DNA from: Enterobacter asburiae
GTDB lineage: Bacteria > Pseudomonadota > Gammaproteobacteria > Enterobacterales > Enterobacteriaceae
DNA: 64,000 nucleotides
Assembly (NCBI RefSeq): GCF_007035645.1
Contig: NZ_AP019632.1
Coordinates: forward strand, 992,001 to 1,056,000
Direction: 5' to 3'
Shown here: positions 16,993 through 25,487 of the stretch, piece by piece
How the letters are laid out: every line of letters starts with the position of its first letter
Numbering within the stretch: the stretch's first letter is position 1
Notes under the pieces: model-generated
Told to the model about the DNA's origin: nothing
Seen by the model: the letters and a program-made list of their open reading frames with translations, nothing else
Database searches by the model: none
Made by a program: the position numbers and the translations under genes

Positions 16993-18189
16993 TTATTTAT
17001 TAGTTTTATTCACAAAAACACCCCACCAAGACATTAAATCTTTTCGCTGCTCTAAATAGATTGAACGATTATATGCCCTTCTAACTTCATTTTTATCTGT
17101 ATGCGCCAAGGCAGCTTCAATAACATCTGCGTTAAAACCCGCTTCATTCAGAGCTGTGCTTGCTATTGAACGTAAACCATGTGCGACTAGCTTGCCTCCA
17201 TATCCGATACGCTTCAATGCTGCATTAGCCGTTTGGCTGTTCATTGCTTGCTTTGGATCATTTCTACTTGGAAAAACATGCTCCCGGTGAGCACTGATAG
17301 CCTTCATCACATCCAATATATATAGCGCCTGAGGAGATAAAGGAACAACGTGCTCGCGTTTGCCCTTCATCCGTTCAGCTGGAATTGTCCAAAGCTTGGC
17401 ATCGAGATCGATTTCTTCCCACCGAGCACCAGAGGCCTCAGAAGGGCGAACAAGAGTCAGGAGCTGCCACTCAATCAGGCAGCGAGTCGGTACAGACAGG
17501 TTCGACATAACCAAAGAACGCATCAACTTTGGCAATTCTTCTGGCCGCAGCGTAGGCATATTTTGCTTTTTGGGTCTTTCAAAAGCCATACCAACACCTG
17601 ATGCCGGATTAGCATCAATCAGGCCGGTGTTGACGGCGTAAATCATGATTTCGTTAATTCGCTGCACTAAACGTCGAACTGTCTCCAATGCCCCACGTGC
17701 TTTGATTGGCTCCAGTGCTTCAACAATTGTTCTGGCTTTGAGTTCCTGAACAGGTATTGCGCCGATAGCTGGGAAAACATCTTTGTCTAATGAACGCCAA
17801 ATATCTTTCGCATAATCCTCTGTGACGCTTTTACTCTTGAGCTGAAACCAGTTGGCGGCCACGGTCGAGAAAATACTGTCCAACTCAATCTGCCGCTGCT
17901 CAGAGACTTGCTCTTCCTGCTGCTGGGGATCGGTACCATGCGCAAGAGTAGTTAAATGCTGGTCGCGTATCTGACGAGCTGCTGCGAGTGTAAGGGCAGG
18001 GTATGAGCCGAGGCTCAAATTTGTTCGGCTGCTGCTTCCCGGTCGTTGATAACGGAAGCGCCAGAGTTTTTTACCGGAGGTTTTGACGAGTAAGAACAGA
18101 CCATCACCATCATGAAGTGTGAAGTCTTTATCGCGGGGTTTAGTTTTTAGAATTTCGTCGTTAGTTAGGGGGCGTGTGATGCGCGCCAT
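16993..18189 (-). CDS. int: P4-family tyrosine recombinase (integrase)
   Basis: 398 residues, full length for the family. The N-terminal arm-binding domain (KDFTLHDGDGLFLLVKTSG; LSLGSYPALTLAAARQ) is followed by a core-binding domain (about 105-195) and the catalytic domain with Arg248 (LLTLVRPSEASG), His337-x-x-Arg340 (AHGLRS), His363 and Tyr373 (RRAYNRS). The 5' end faces the 3' end of ssrA, so it probably catalysed integration there. The start is beside a perfect 16-base inverted repeat (18207-18262). GC is intermediate between host and cargo. Confidence 0.93.
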   Translation of the reverse strand: MARITRPLTNDEILKTKPRDKDFTLHDGDGLFLLVKTSGKKLWRFRYQRPGSSSRTNLSLGSYPALTLAAARQIRDQHLTTLAHGTDPQQQEEQVSEQRQIELDSIFSTVAANWFQLKSKSVTEDYAKDIWRSLDKDVFPAIGAIPVQELKARTIVEALEPIKARGALETVRRLVQRINEIMIYAVNTGLIDANPASGVGMAFERPKKQNMPTLRPEELPKLMRSLVMSNLSVPTRCLIEWQLLTLVRPSEASGARWEEIDLDAKLWTIPAERMKGKREHVVPLSPQALYILDVMKAISAHREHVFPSRNDPKQAMNSQTANAALKRIGYGGKLVAHGLRSIASTALNEAGFNADVIEAALAHTDKNEVRRAYNRSIYLEQRKDLMSWWGVFVNKTNK

Positions 18190-18206
18190 GTCTGGATTCC
18201 TTCCAT

Positions 18207-18262
18207 AATTGGTACACGTTTAATGGACCACAGTATAGCGTGTACCTAAACGTGTACCAATT
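18207..18262. promoter_or_regulatory. Perfect 16-base inverted repeat, probable int operator or arm-type sites
   Basis: AATTGGTACACGTTTA (18207-18222) is repeated exactly in inverse orientation at 18247-18262, with 24 bases between. A further partial copy, GTGTACC, lies at 18240-18246. The site sits 18 bases upstream of int, between int and the tmRNA end, where arm-type integrase or excisionase sites are expected. Confidence 0.65.
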
Positions 18263-18303
18263 TTTACTGGATTCAGGCGGATCGTCTCGGACAACGACAG
18301 ACA

Positions 18304-18340
18304 CAAAAAAGCCCGCAGGGCTGATGCCATGCGGGCTTTC
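18304..18340 (-). terminator. Terminator downstream of ssrA
   Basis: On the minus strand GCCCGCATGGCATCAGCCCTGCGGGC is followed by six T residues, about 33 bases past the mature tmRNA CCA end. Confidence 0.85.
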
Positions 18341-18372
18341 TGTACTTCACCGGACGTATCCGGATCATGATT

Positions 18373-18736
18373 TGGTGGAGCTGGCGGGAGTTGAACCCGC
18401 GTCCGAAATTTCTACATCCTCGGTACTACATGCTTAGTTTGTCTTTACATTCGCACGCCAGCTGCGGACAGACACGCCACTAACGAACTAGCCTGATTAG
18501 TTTTAACGCTTCAACCCCAGGCAGGGCTTCCACGCGATCTCTTTTGGGTTTGACCTCTCTTTGATCCCCGTCTTAAGAGCGGAAGCTAGGGAGAGAGGGC
18601 TCAGAGCAGGTTATTAAGCTGCTAAAGCGTAGTTTTCGTCGTTTGCGACTATTTTTTTGCGGCTTTTAACGAGGCAAACCGCCCCTCGGCATGCACCTTG
18701 GGTTTCGCAAATCCCGTCGAATCCAGAATCAGCCCC
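18373..18736 (-). ncRNA. ssrA: Transfer-messenger RNA (tmRNA)
   Basis: The minus strand begins GGGGCTGATTCTGGATTCGA and ends CGCCAGCTCCACCA, 364 bases, against 363 in E. coli. The tag frame (18616-18648) encodes ANDENYALAA. The 3' tRNA-like end is complete, so the satellite has restored it on integration. With SmpB, encoded just upstream, it rescues ribosomes stalled on broken mRNA and tags the products for degradation. Confidence 0.97.
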
Positions 18737-18825
18737 AATAGTGTTGAATTAAGTATACCAGATTTCACTTCCTGGATACCAGCCCGGAACGCTAACTTAT
18801 TGAATAGTACAATAAGTGTGCAGAA

Positions 18826-19308
18826 TCAACGTCCTGCGTTTTTCATGATGCGCGCTTTATCAAGTTGCCACTCGCGCTCTTTCAGGTCAGTACGTTTGTC
18901 GTGCTGTTTTTTACCTTTTGCGACGCCAACTTTCACTTTACACCAGGCGTTTTTCCAGTACAGCGACAGGGCTACCACGGTGAAACCTTCACGGTTGATG
19001 CGTCCGTAGAGGGATTCCAGCTCACGCTTGTTCAGCAGCAATTTACGCGTGCGCGTTGGGTCACACACGTAGTGTGAGGAGGCGACGGTCAGCGGCGTAA
19101 AGTTCGCGCCGAACAGGAAGGCTTCGCCATCTTTCAGGATCACGTAGCTATCGCCGATGTTGGCTTTCCCGGCGCGCAGCGATTTTACTTCCCAGCCCTG
19201 CAACGCAAGGCCAGCTTCGAATTCTTCTTCAATGAAATACTCGTGGCGAGCACGCTTGTTGAGCGCAATGGTCGCCGAGCCTGGTTTATGTGCTTTTTTC
19301 TTCGTCAT
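18826..19308 (-). CDS. smpB: SsrA-binding protein SmpB
   Basis: 160 residues, the standard length. It binds the tRNA-like part of tmRNA and enters the A site of stalled ribosomes. Seen: N-terminal [19 protein letters not shown], the OB-fold body ([20 protein letters not shown]), and the basic C-terminal tail ([20 protein letters not shown]) that probes the empty mRNA channel. It sits 89 bases upstream of ssrA on the same strand and is divergent from ratA, the usual enteric layout. Confidence 0.97.
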   Translation of the reverse strand: MTKKKAHKPGSATIALNKRARHEYFIEEEFEAGLALQGWEVKSLRAGKANIGDSYVILKDGEAFLFGANFTPLTVASSHYVCDPTRTRKLLLNKRELESLYGRINREGFTVVALSLYWKNAWCKVKVGVAKGKKQHDKRTDLKEREWQLDKARIMKNAGR

Positions 19309-19464
19309 AAGTGTCGTAAAGCCGTCGGTAATCTGATTTCAAAAAGTCACCTCATTGCGTCCTGTGAGGTCTAACGCGCTATCTTAGCACGAGATGAGGC
19401 TTAGCGTTTTTTTAACAGGTGATAAATGTTATTATTTGTCCGTTGTGTGACCATGGGAAATGCT

Positions 19465-19902
19465 ATGCCTCAGATTAGCCGTACTGCGCTCGTGCCTTAC
19501 AGCGCGGAACAAATGTATCAGTTAGTGAACGACGTTCAGTCTTATCCAGAATTTATTCCGGGGTGCACCGGGAGCCGCGTTCTGGAGTCCGGCCCGACGC
19601 AGATGACTGCGGCGGTGGATGTCTCCAAAGCGGGGATCAGCAAGACGTTCACCACCCGCAATACGCTGACCAGCAATCAGAGTATTTTGATGCATCTGGT
19701 GGATGGTCCGTTTAAAACCCTGATGGGGGGCTGGAAGTTTACGCCGTTGAGCGCTGACGCCTGTCGCATCGAGTTCCAGCTGGACTTTGAATTTACCAAT
19801 AAGCTGATTGAGCTGGCGTTTGGCCGCATCTTTAAAGAGCTGGCCTCGAATATGGTTCAGGCGTTCACCACCCGCGCCAAAGAGGTTTACAGTGTCGCAT
19901 AA
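19465..19902 (+). CDS. ratA: RatA, START-like toxin/coenzyme Q-binding family protein
   Basis: 145 residues from ATG 19465 ([20 protein letters not shown]), close to E. coli RatA throughout. In-frame upstream starts at 19426 and 19453 would add 13 or 4 residues; GGGAAA lies just before 19465. The fold is START/SRPBCC, as in Coq10. In E. coli RatA was reported to block association of 50S with 30S subunits; a ubiquinone-related role is the alternative. The stop overlaps the start of ratB. Confidence 0.92.
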   Translation: MPQISRTALVPYSAEQMYQLVNDVQSYPEFIPGCTGSRVLESGPTQMTAAVDVSKAGISKTFTTRNTLTSNQSILMHLVDGPFKTLMGGWKFTPLSADACRIEFQLDFEFTNKLIELAFGRIFKELASNMVQAFTTRAKEVYSVA

Positions 19903-20179
19903 GATTGCTGTAGAAGTGGTGTATGCGCTACCGGAGAAGCAGTATCTGCAGCGCGTGACGCTGGAAGAGGGTGCAACCGTTGAGGCGGCTATCCGCGCGT
20001 CCGGCATCCTCGAACTTCGCAGCGATATCGACCTGGCGAAAAATAAGGTCGGGATTTATAGCCGTCCGGTGAAGCTGGGTGATGTGCTGAAAGAGGGCGA
20101 CCGGGTTGAGATTTATCGCCCGCTGATTGCTGACCCGAAAGAACTGCGACGTCAGCGTGCGGAGAAATCGGGTAAGTAG
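19892..20179 (+). CDS. ratB: RatB, UPF0125 beta-grasp protein
   Basis: 95 residues from GTG 19892 ([20 protein letters not shown]), overlapping the last 11 bases of ratA. It matches E. coli RatB (96 residues) nearly end to end, including [20 protein letters not shown] and the C-terminal [15 protein letters not shown]. The longer frame from 19808 runs inside ratA and is rejected. Function is unknown; the name reflects only the pairing with ratA. Confidence 0.92.
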   Translation: MSHKIAVEVVYALPEKQYLQRVTLEEGATVEAAIRASGILELRSDIDLAKNKVGIYSRPVKLGDVLKEGDRVEIYRPLIADPKELRRQRAEKSGK

Positions 20180-20187
20180 CGTGTTTT

Positions 20188-20224
20188 CCCCTCACCCTGA
20201 CCCTCTCCCCAAAGGGGCGAGGGG
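20188..20224. repeat. Dispersed enteric intergenic repeat (CCCTCACCCTGACCCTCTCC type)
   Basis: A C-rich then G-rich short imperfect palindrome (CCCCTC at 20188-20193, GAGGGG at 20219-20224), a form common between genes in Enterobacter-group genomes. It lies between ratB and the terminator shared with bamE. Confidence 0.5.
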
Positions 20225-20237
20225 ATAAAAGAAAAAC

Positions 20238-20265
20238 AAAAAAGGTGCTCAATGAGCACCTTTTT
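20238..20265. terminator. Bidirectional terminator between ratB and bamE
   Basis: AAAAAAGGTGCTCAATGAGCACC then TTTTT: a symmetric hairpin with A and T runs on both sides, between convergent genes. Confidence 0.9.
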
Positions 20266-20282
20266 GCATTTCTGACTTCTGA

Positions 20283-20621
20283 TTATTTGGTCAGGGCAGG
20301 CTTGTTGTCGATGTTGGTCAACACACCGGCGCTGCTGAAGGTCAGCGTCAGGGTCTGCTGGGTCGCATCTTCGTGGCCCGGCTTCTGACGGAATACATAG
20401 AACCAGGTATTAGTGCCGAACGGATCGGACATCATCGGGGTTCCCAGTGCATAAGCGACCTGCTGTTGTGTCATCCCCACACGGATTTTGGACACATCGT
20501 TAGGGGTAAGGTAGTTCCCCTGGTTGATGTCAGGACGGTAAACCACTTTCTCCAGAGTGGAACAGCCTGCGGTCAACATCAGAAGAACCGCTGCGGCAGC
20601 GGTCAGCATTTTACAACGCAT
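20283..20621 (-). CDS. bamE: Outer membrane assembly lipoprotein BamE
   Basis: 112 residues with a lipoprotein signal and lipobox LTAGC, so it is anchored to the inner face of the outer membrane. The body ([40 protein letters not shown]) is the SmpA/OmlA fold. BamE is a non-essential part of the BAM complex and binds BamD (also encoded here, at 40024) and phosphatidylglycerol. It is a single gene between recN and ratB, as in E. coli. Confidence 0.96.
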   Translation of the reverse strand: MRCKMLTAAAAVLLMLTAGCSTLEKVVYRPDINQGNYLTPNDVSKIRVGMTQQQVAYALGTPMMSDPFGTNTWFYVFRQKPGHEDATQQTLTLTFSSAGVLTNIDNKPALTK

Positions 20622-20759
20622 AGTGATTTGATTCCTTTTCGGGCCCGAGCAGAACGCGGCTCATATGTAATATGCCGATGATAATAGACCTTGCCCCACT
20701 TTGAAACCGGTCTGGCGGCGTTTTTGTTGTTCTGTATGACCCTGAGATCCCGAAAAAGT

Positions 20760-22421
20760 TTATGCCGCCAGCAGTTCTTTCGCGTTCGCGAGCGTATTGC
20801 GGGTGACTTCGCTGCCACCGAGCAGGCGAGCAAGCTCCTGCAGACGCGCACGTTTATCCAGCGGCTTCATGTGCGTTTCGGTCATTTCACCGTCGGTTTC
20901 TTTGCTGACGATAAAGTGATGATGGCCACAGCCCGCGACCTGCGGCAGGTGGGTGACACACATCACCTGCGTTGATTCGCCTAGCTGGCGCAGCAGTTTG
21001 CCCACCACCGCCGCCGTTGGGCCGCTGATGCCGACATCCACTTCATCGAAAATCAGCGCCGGGGTTTCCATTTTACGCGCGGTAATCACCTGAATCGCCA
21101 GCGCAATACGCGAAAGTTCACCACCGGAGGCCACTTTGGAGATAGCCTGCAGCGGCTGCCCCGGGTTGGTGGTGACGCGGAACTCGATGCGGTCCGCACC
21201 TTCTGCCGTCAGGTGATTCTCTTCAAAGCGGACATCAATGGTGAAGATACCGTGCGGCATCGCCAGCGTGTGCATGCTGTCGGTGATGTGCTGGCTTAGC
21301 TCCTGGGCGTAATGCTGACGGATTTCATGCAGCTTTTGCGCTGTCGCCAGCGCCTGTTCATGATGCAGGTTCACCGCGAGAGAGAGGGTTTCCTGCGAGT
21401 CAGCCTGATCGTCAAGCTGCTGCTGTTCTTCCAGCAGAGACTGATAGAATCCTGGCAGCTCTTCCGGCGTGACGTGGTGCTTGCGCGCCAGTGAAATTTG
21501 ACGGGAAATGCGCTGCTCCAGCTCAAACAGACGGTTCGGGTCGAGATCCAGACGTTCACAGTAGTGGCGCAGTTCGTCACTGGCTTCGGAGATCTGAATG
21601 GCCGCTTCTTCCAGCATATCCAGGACGCCAGAAAGCTTGCTGTCCATGCCAACCAGTTCGGTAATGAGCTGGCGGACGTTATACAGCTGGCTTTGCAGGT
21701 TCACGTCTTCGCCGTCCGCCAGCAGGTTGAGCGCATTCTGGCTGGTTGAGAGTAGGTGGCCGCTGTTCGCCAGACGTTTGTACTCTTCGTCGATTTGCTC
21801 AAACTCACCCGGCTGCGGGTTGAATTCGTTGAGCTCTTTAAGCTGGTACGCCAGCAGTTCCGCACGTGCGGCGCGCTCCTGGCTTTGCTGCTGGTGCTGG
21901 GCAAGTTCACGGCAGCTCTGATGCCACTGGCGATAGTGCTCCGCCATAAGCTGAGTAAGCGCGTACTCACCCGCATAGCCATCCAGCAGCGCTTTCTGCT
22001 GTTCAGGTTTGACGAGTTGCTGGTGCGCGTGCTGACCGTGGATCTGGATAAGCAGCTGGCCGAGTTCGCGAAGCTGGGAGAGCGGGACCGCCGTGCCGTT
22101 GATAAAGCCACGTGAACGACCGTCGCTGCTGATCACGCGGCGAAGTAAACACTCACGTCCATCTTCAAGCTGGTTCTGTTCCAGCCAGCGCTGGGCGGCA
22201 GGGGTGTCTTTCAGGGAGAAACGGGCGCACAGGTCGGCACGGTTTGCGCCCATGCGCACCATGTCGCCCTCTGCGCGGCCACCAAGGCACAAGCCGAGGG
22301 CATCAATGGCAATGGATTTACCTGCACCGGTTTCCCCGGTGATCGCCGTCATGCCGCTGTGGAAATCGATCTCAAGCTCACGAACAATGGCAAAGTTGCT
22401 GATGGTCAATTGTGCCAGCAT
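20760..22421 (-). CDS. recN: DNA repair protein RecN
   Basis: 553 residues, standard length. It is an SMC-like ATPase: Walker A GETGAGKS near the N-terminus, two coiled-coil arms (about 165-365), and a C-terminal signature [11 protein letters not shown] followed by Walker [14 protein letters not shown]. RecN holds broken DNA ends together during double-strand break repair with RecA. Two clear LexA boxes lie just upstream, so it is SOS-induced as in E. coli. Confidence 0.97.
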   Translation of the reverse strand: MLAQLTISNFAIVRELEIDFHSGMTAITGETGAGKSIAIDALGLCLGGRAEGDMVRMGANRADLCARFSLKDTPAAQRWLEQNQLEDGRECLLRRVISSDGRSRGFINGTAVPLSQLRELGQLLIQIHGQHAHQQLVKPEQQKALLDGYAGEYALTQLMAEHYRQWHQSCRELAQHQQQSQERAARAELLAYQLKELNEFNPQPGEFEQIDEEYKRLANSGHLLSTSQNALNLLADGEDVNLQSQLYNVRQLITELVGMDSKLSGVLDMLEEAAIQISEASDELRHYCERLDLDPNRLFELEQRISRQISLARKHHVTPEELPGFYQSLLEEQQQLDDQADSQETLSLAVNLHHEQALATAQKLHEIRQHYAQELSQHITDSMHTLAMPHGIFTIDVRFEENHLTAEGADRIEFRVTTNPGQPLQAISKVASGGELSRIALAIQVITARKMETPALIFDEVDVGISGPTAAVVGKLLRQLGESTQVMCVTHLPQVAGCGHHHFIVSKETDGEMTETHMKPLDKRARLQELARLLGGSEVTRNTLANAKELLAA

Positions 22422-22449
22422 AATTGTTTTCCTGTATGAAAAACCATAA

Positions 22450-22487
22450 CTGTGTTTTCATACAGTATAAACTGGTTTTTTATACAG
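22450..22487 (-). promoter_or_regulatory. Two LexA boxes of recN
   Basis: CTGT-N8-ACAG is exact at 22450-22465, and a near-consensus box (CTGTATAAAAAACCAG on the minus strand) lies at 22472-22487. A weaker third (CTGTATGAAAAACCAT) starts near 22433. E. coli recN has the same multi-box arrangement. Confidence 0.88.
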
Positions 22488-22506
22488 TAAAGTACTGGAT
22501 GCAAAA

Positions 22507-23385
22507 TCAGAACAATTTTTTTGACCAGCCAAGCTTCGAGCTTAATGTGTTGAAATAGCTGTAATCTTTCGGATGAATCAGATTAAGGTGGTAATCACAT
22601 CGACGAATGAGAACATCTTCACCTTCCTGGATCGGCAGCGCTATCTGGCTGTCGCAGCTGATCTCCAGGTCGTTACGGCGATGCGAGAAGCGCAGACGTA
22701 TCGTGCTGTCGCCGTTGATGACCAGCGGGCGGGCGGAGAGCGTGTGCGGGAACATCGGCACCAGGGTAATGGCATCCAGCGAGGGCGTCAGGATCGGGCC
22801 GCCGGCAGAAAGCGAGTAGGCGGTTGAGCCTGTCGGGGTGGAGATAATCAGCCCGTCGGAACGCTGGGAGAAAGCAAAGATTTCGTCGATGTAAACTTCG
22901 AATTCAATCATGTGCGCCACTTTTCCGGGGTGAAGAACCACCTCGTTAATTGCGGTGCTGATGCGCTTCTGACAGTCCTGCTGGCACACCTGCGCTTCCA
23001 GTAAAAATCGTTTTTCGCTGATATAGTGCCCTTCCAGCACGTCAGCCAGCTGCTGCTGCGCATTGTCCGGGTCGAGGTCGGTTAAAAAGCCGAGATTGCC
23101 ACGGTTGATGCCGATGACCTTAATGTCATAACGCGCCAGCGTGCGGGCCGCGCCGAGCATATTGCCGTCGCCGCCCACCACCACGGCGAGATCGGCCTGT
23201 TGGCCAATTTCCGCCAGCGTGCCGGTTTTGACGCTCTTCAGCTGAAGCTCCTGCGCAATCTGCTGCTCGACCATCACTTCATAGCCTTTGCTACACAACC
23301 AGCGATACAACATTTCATGTGTCGTTAGTGCGGTAGGGTGACGCGGATGCCCGACAATCCCAATACACCTGAAATGATTATTCAT
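22507..23385 (-). CDS. nadK: NAD kinase
   Basis: 292 residues from ATG 23385 ([20 protein letters not shown]), the E. coli length. It phosphorylates NAD+ to NADP+ with ATP. Seen: [11 protein letters not shown] (the GGDG motif), the conserved [13 protein letters not shown], and NE...[16 protein letters not shown] longer frame from 23490 only translates the 30-base tandem repeat upstream and is rejected. It is divergent from grpE and upstream of recN. Confidence 0.97.
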   Translation of the reverse strand: MNNHFRCIGIVGHPRHPTALTTHEMLYRWLCSKGYEVMVEQQIAQELQLKSVKTGTLAEIGQQADLAVVVGGDGNMLGAARTLARYDIKVIGINRGNLGFLTDLDPDNAQQQLADVLEGHYISEKRFLLEAQVCQQDCQKRISTAINEVVLHPGKVAHMIEFEVYIDEIFAFSQRSDGLIISTPTGSTAYSLSAGGPILTPSLDAITLVPMFPHTLSARPLVINGDSTIRLRFSHRRNDLEISCDSQIALPIQEGEDVLIRRCDYHLNLIHPKDYSYFNTLSSKLGWSKKLF

Positions 23386-23417
23386 TTTCTGGAGGTCCTT
23401 GTGCCTGATGAATGATG

Positions 23418-23477
23418 ACAATCTGTCTTGTTCCCTTGAATCCCGGAACAATCTGTCTTGTTCCCTTGAATCCCGGA
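23418..23477. repeat. Perfect 30-base tandem duplication in the grpE promoter region
   Basis: The 30-base unit (begins ACAATCTGTCTTGTTCCCTT, ends AATCCCGGA) is present twice without change at 23418-23447 and 23448-23477. Each copy carries the heat-shock -35 element CTTGAA; only the right copy is followed by a -10. Confidence 0.95.
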
Positions 23478-23492
23478 AACTGATCCCCATAA
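23465..23492 (+). promoter_or_regulatory. Sigma-32 promoter of grpE
   Basis: -35 CTTGAA (23465-23470), 14-base spacer, -10 CCCCATAA (23485-23492), close to the heat-shock consensus and to the E. coli grpE promoter. Confidence 0.85.
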
Positions 23493-23537
23493 TAAGCGAA
23501 GTTAGCGAGATGAATGCAGAAAAACGCGGAGAAATTC

Positions 23538-24131
23538 ATGAGTAGTAAAGAACAGAAAACGCCTGAGGGGCAAGCCCCTGAAGAAATTATCACGGAACAG
23601 CACGATGAAGTTGAGGCTGTAGAGCCAGACGCATCTGCTGAGCAGGTGGACCCGCGCGATGAAAAAATTGCGAATCTGGAAGCCCAGCTGGTAGAAGCGC
23701 AGAATCGCGAACGCGATGGTGTTCTGCGCATCAAGGCGGAAATGGAAAACCTGCGTCGCCGTACCGAGCAGGACGTTGAGAAGGCGCATAAATTTGCGCT
23801 GGAGAAATTCGTCAACGAACTGCTGCCGGTAATCGATAGCCTCGACCGCGCGCTGGAAGTGGCTGACAAAGCGAATCCGGACAACGCGGCGATGATCGAA
23901 GGTATCGAACTGACGCTGAAATCCATGCTCGACGTGGTGCGTAAGTTTGGCGTAGAAGTCATTGCCGATACCAACGTACCGCTGGATCCAAACGTTCACC
24001 AGGCGATTGCAATGGTGGAGTCCGAAGAGGTGGAAGCCGGTAAAGTGCTGGGCGTGATGCAGAAAGGTTACACCCTGAACGGCCGTACCATTCGCGCTGC
24101 GATGGTGACCGTGGCGAAAGCGAAAGCGTAA
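23538..24131 (+). CDS. grpE: Nucleotide exchange factor GrpE
   Basis: 197 residues from ATG 23538 ([20 protein letters not shown]), GGAGAAATTC upstream; the ATG at 23514 is disfavoured. An acidic disordered N-terminus precedes a long coiled coil (about 40-135) and the beta-wing ([39 protein letters not shown]). It releases ADP from DnaK and acts as a thermosensor in the DnaK-DnaJ-GrpE cycle. Expression is from the sigma-32 promoter above. Confidence 0.97.
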   Translation: MSSKEQKTPEGQAPEEIITEQHDEVEAVEPDASAEQVDPRDEKIANLEAQLVEAQNRERDGVLRIKAEMENLRRRTEQDVEKAHKFALEKFVNELLPVIDSLDRALEVADKANPDNAAMIEGIELTLKSMLDVVRKFGVEVIADTNVPLDPNVHQAIAMVESEEVEAGKVLGVMQKGYTLNGRTIRAAMVTVAKAKA

Positions 24132-24144
24132 TTTGCCATTCGTA

Positions 24145-24179
24145 GTGCCGGGTGGCGGTTTCGCCTTACCCGGCCTACA
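24145..24179. repeat. REP-type palindrome between grpE and corB
   Basis: TGCCGGGTGGCGG...CCTTACCCGGCCTACA matches the enteric REP consensus. It lies between convergent genes, probably protecting 3' ends or ending transcription. Confidence 0.75.
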
Positions 24180-24182
24180 GCC

Positions 24183-25469
24183 TTACTCAGCGATACTTTC
24201 GCGCAGGGGTTTTACGGGCAGGACTTTCACCTGCTTAATCATATTGTCCTGCACGTCCAGGATATCAATATCGTACTGCTCAATGCGCACCCGCGTGCCC
24301 GCCGCCGGGATCTCTTCCAGCGCTTCCAGAATCATCCCGTTAATCGTACGAGCCTCATCTTCCGGTAAATGCCAGTTAAAGGCTTTGTTGAGTTCACGAA
24401 TGTTCGCGCTACCGTCAATCAGCACCGAGCCGTCGTTTTGCGGGGTAACCTCTTCCGCGAGGGAAGGCGACATTGACGTGGTAAAGTCCCCGACAATCTC
24501 TTCCAGAATATCTTCGACCGTCACCAGCCCCTGAATATCGCCGTACTCATTGACTACCAGGCCGACCTTCTTCTTGTTGCGCTGGAATTTCACCAGTTGG
24601 GTGCTGAGCGGCGTACCTTCCGGCACGTAGTAAATCTCGTCGGCGGCGCGCAGCATCACCTCTTTGGTGAACTCTTTTTTCTCGGTCATCAGACGGTAGG
24701 CTTCGCGCACGCGCAGCATGCTGATGGCGTCATCCAGCGAGTCGCGATAGAGCACAATGCGCCCGTGCGGGGAGTGCGTCAGCTGGCGAACGATGGCTTT
24801 CCAGTCGTCATTGATGTCGATACCGACGATTTCGTTACGCGGCACCATGATGTCGTTGACGCTCACCTTTTCCAGATCCAGCACTGACAGGAGCATGTCC
24901 TGATTGCGCCGGGAGATCTGCGAGCGGGATTCATTCACGATGGTGCGCAGCTCCTCTTTGCTGAGCGCGCTGCTGATGGTGACATCGGCTTTGATCCCCA
25001 CCATCCGCATCAGTACGCGCGTCACCATGTTCAGCAGCCAGACCAGGGGCATCATCAGGATCTGCAGCGGTGCCAGCAGGAAGCTGCTCGGGTAGGCGAC
25101 TTTCTCAGGGTAAAGCGCGGCGATGGTTTTCGGCAGCACTTCGGCAAACACCAGCACCACGAACGTCAGCACGCCGGTGGCAATCGCCACCCCGGCGTTG
25201 CCGTACAGGCGCATCCCAACGATGGTGCCGAGGGCGGAGGCCAGAATGTTGACAAGGTTGTTGCCGATGAGCACCAGGCTTATCAGGCGATCCGGCTTGC
25301 GAAGCAGTTTTTCAACGCGACGAGCGGCACGGTTACCCTGTTTAGCACGATGACGTAACCGGTAGCGGTTTAAGGTCATCATGCCGGTTTCCGAGCCGGA
25401 GAAATAGGCGGAGATGACCACCATGACGATCAGGATAACGATCAGCGTGGTGGTAGAGATGTGTTCCAG
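24183..25469 (-). CDS. corB: CorB/YfjD, CNNM and CBS domain membrane protein
   Basis: The first in-frame ATG is 25424 (413 residues), but homology to E. coli YfjD continues upstream (LEHISTTTLIVILIV) to a CTG at 25469 that has AAGGAG exactly 6 bases before it, so I place the start there (428 residues). It has an N-terminal CNNM/DUF21 membrane domain with 3-4 helices, two CBS domains (DIMVPRNEIVGIDIND; KVGLVVNEYGDIQGLVTVED), and a C-terminal CorC_HlyC domain. The family works in Mg2+/Co2+ efflux or resistance. It runs with ypjD upstream. Confidence 0.9.
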   Translation of the reverse strand: MEHISTTTLIVILIVMVVISAYFSGSETGMMTLNRYRLRHRAKQGNRAARRVEKLLRKPDRLISLVLIGNNLVNILASALGTIVGMRLYGNAGVAIATGVLTFVVLVFAEVLPKTIAALYPEKVAYPSSFLLAPLQILMMPLVWLLNMVTRVLMRMVGIKADVTISSALSKEELRTIVNESRSQISRRNQDMLLSVLDLEKVSVNDIMVPRNEIVGIDINDDWKAIVRQLTHSPHGRIVLYRDSLDDAISMLRVREAYRLMTEKKEFTKEVMLRAADEIYYVPEGTPLSTQLVKFQRNKKKVGLVVNEYGDIQGLVTVEDILEEIVGDFTTSMSPSLAEEVTPQNDGSVLIDGSANIRELNKAFNWHLPEDEARTINGMILEALEEIPAAGTRVRIEQYDIDILDVQDNMIKQVKVLPVKPLRESIAE

Positions 25470-25487
25470 GGGGAACTCCTTTGTTTC

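Larger units (their letters stand above)
12800..18372. mobile_element. Degenerate P4-type phage satellite integrated at ssrA
   Basis: Delta, psu, cos, cargo and a P4-family integrase occur in the circular order of P4-type satellites, beside the 3' end of the tmRNA gene, a classical integration site. The genes sid, alpha (primase), vis/cnr and cI-like functions are absent, as is the left att repeat. The left limit is therefore approximate. The cargo (14060-16980) is markedly AT-rich compared with the GC-rich flanks, a sign of separate acquisition. Satellite hotspots between psu and int commonly hold anti-phage systems (established for P4-like elements). Confidence 0.8.

Noticed and set aside
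23418..23477. Possible CRISPR-like repeat
   Set aside because: Only two copies, directly abutting with no spacer; it is a simple tandem duplication.
22507..23490. nadK start at 23490 (327 residues)
   Set aside because: The extra residues translate the 30-base duplication (REQDRL repeats) and are absent from known NadK proteins; ATG 23385 gives the family length.
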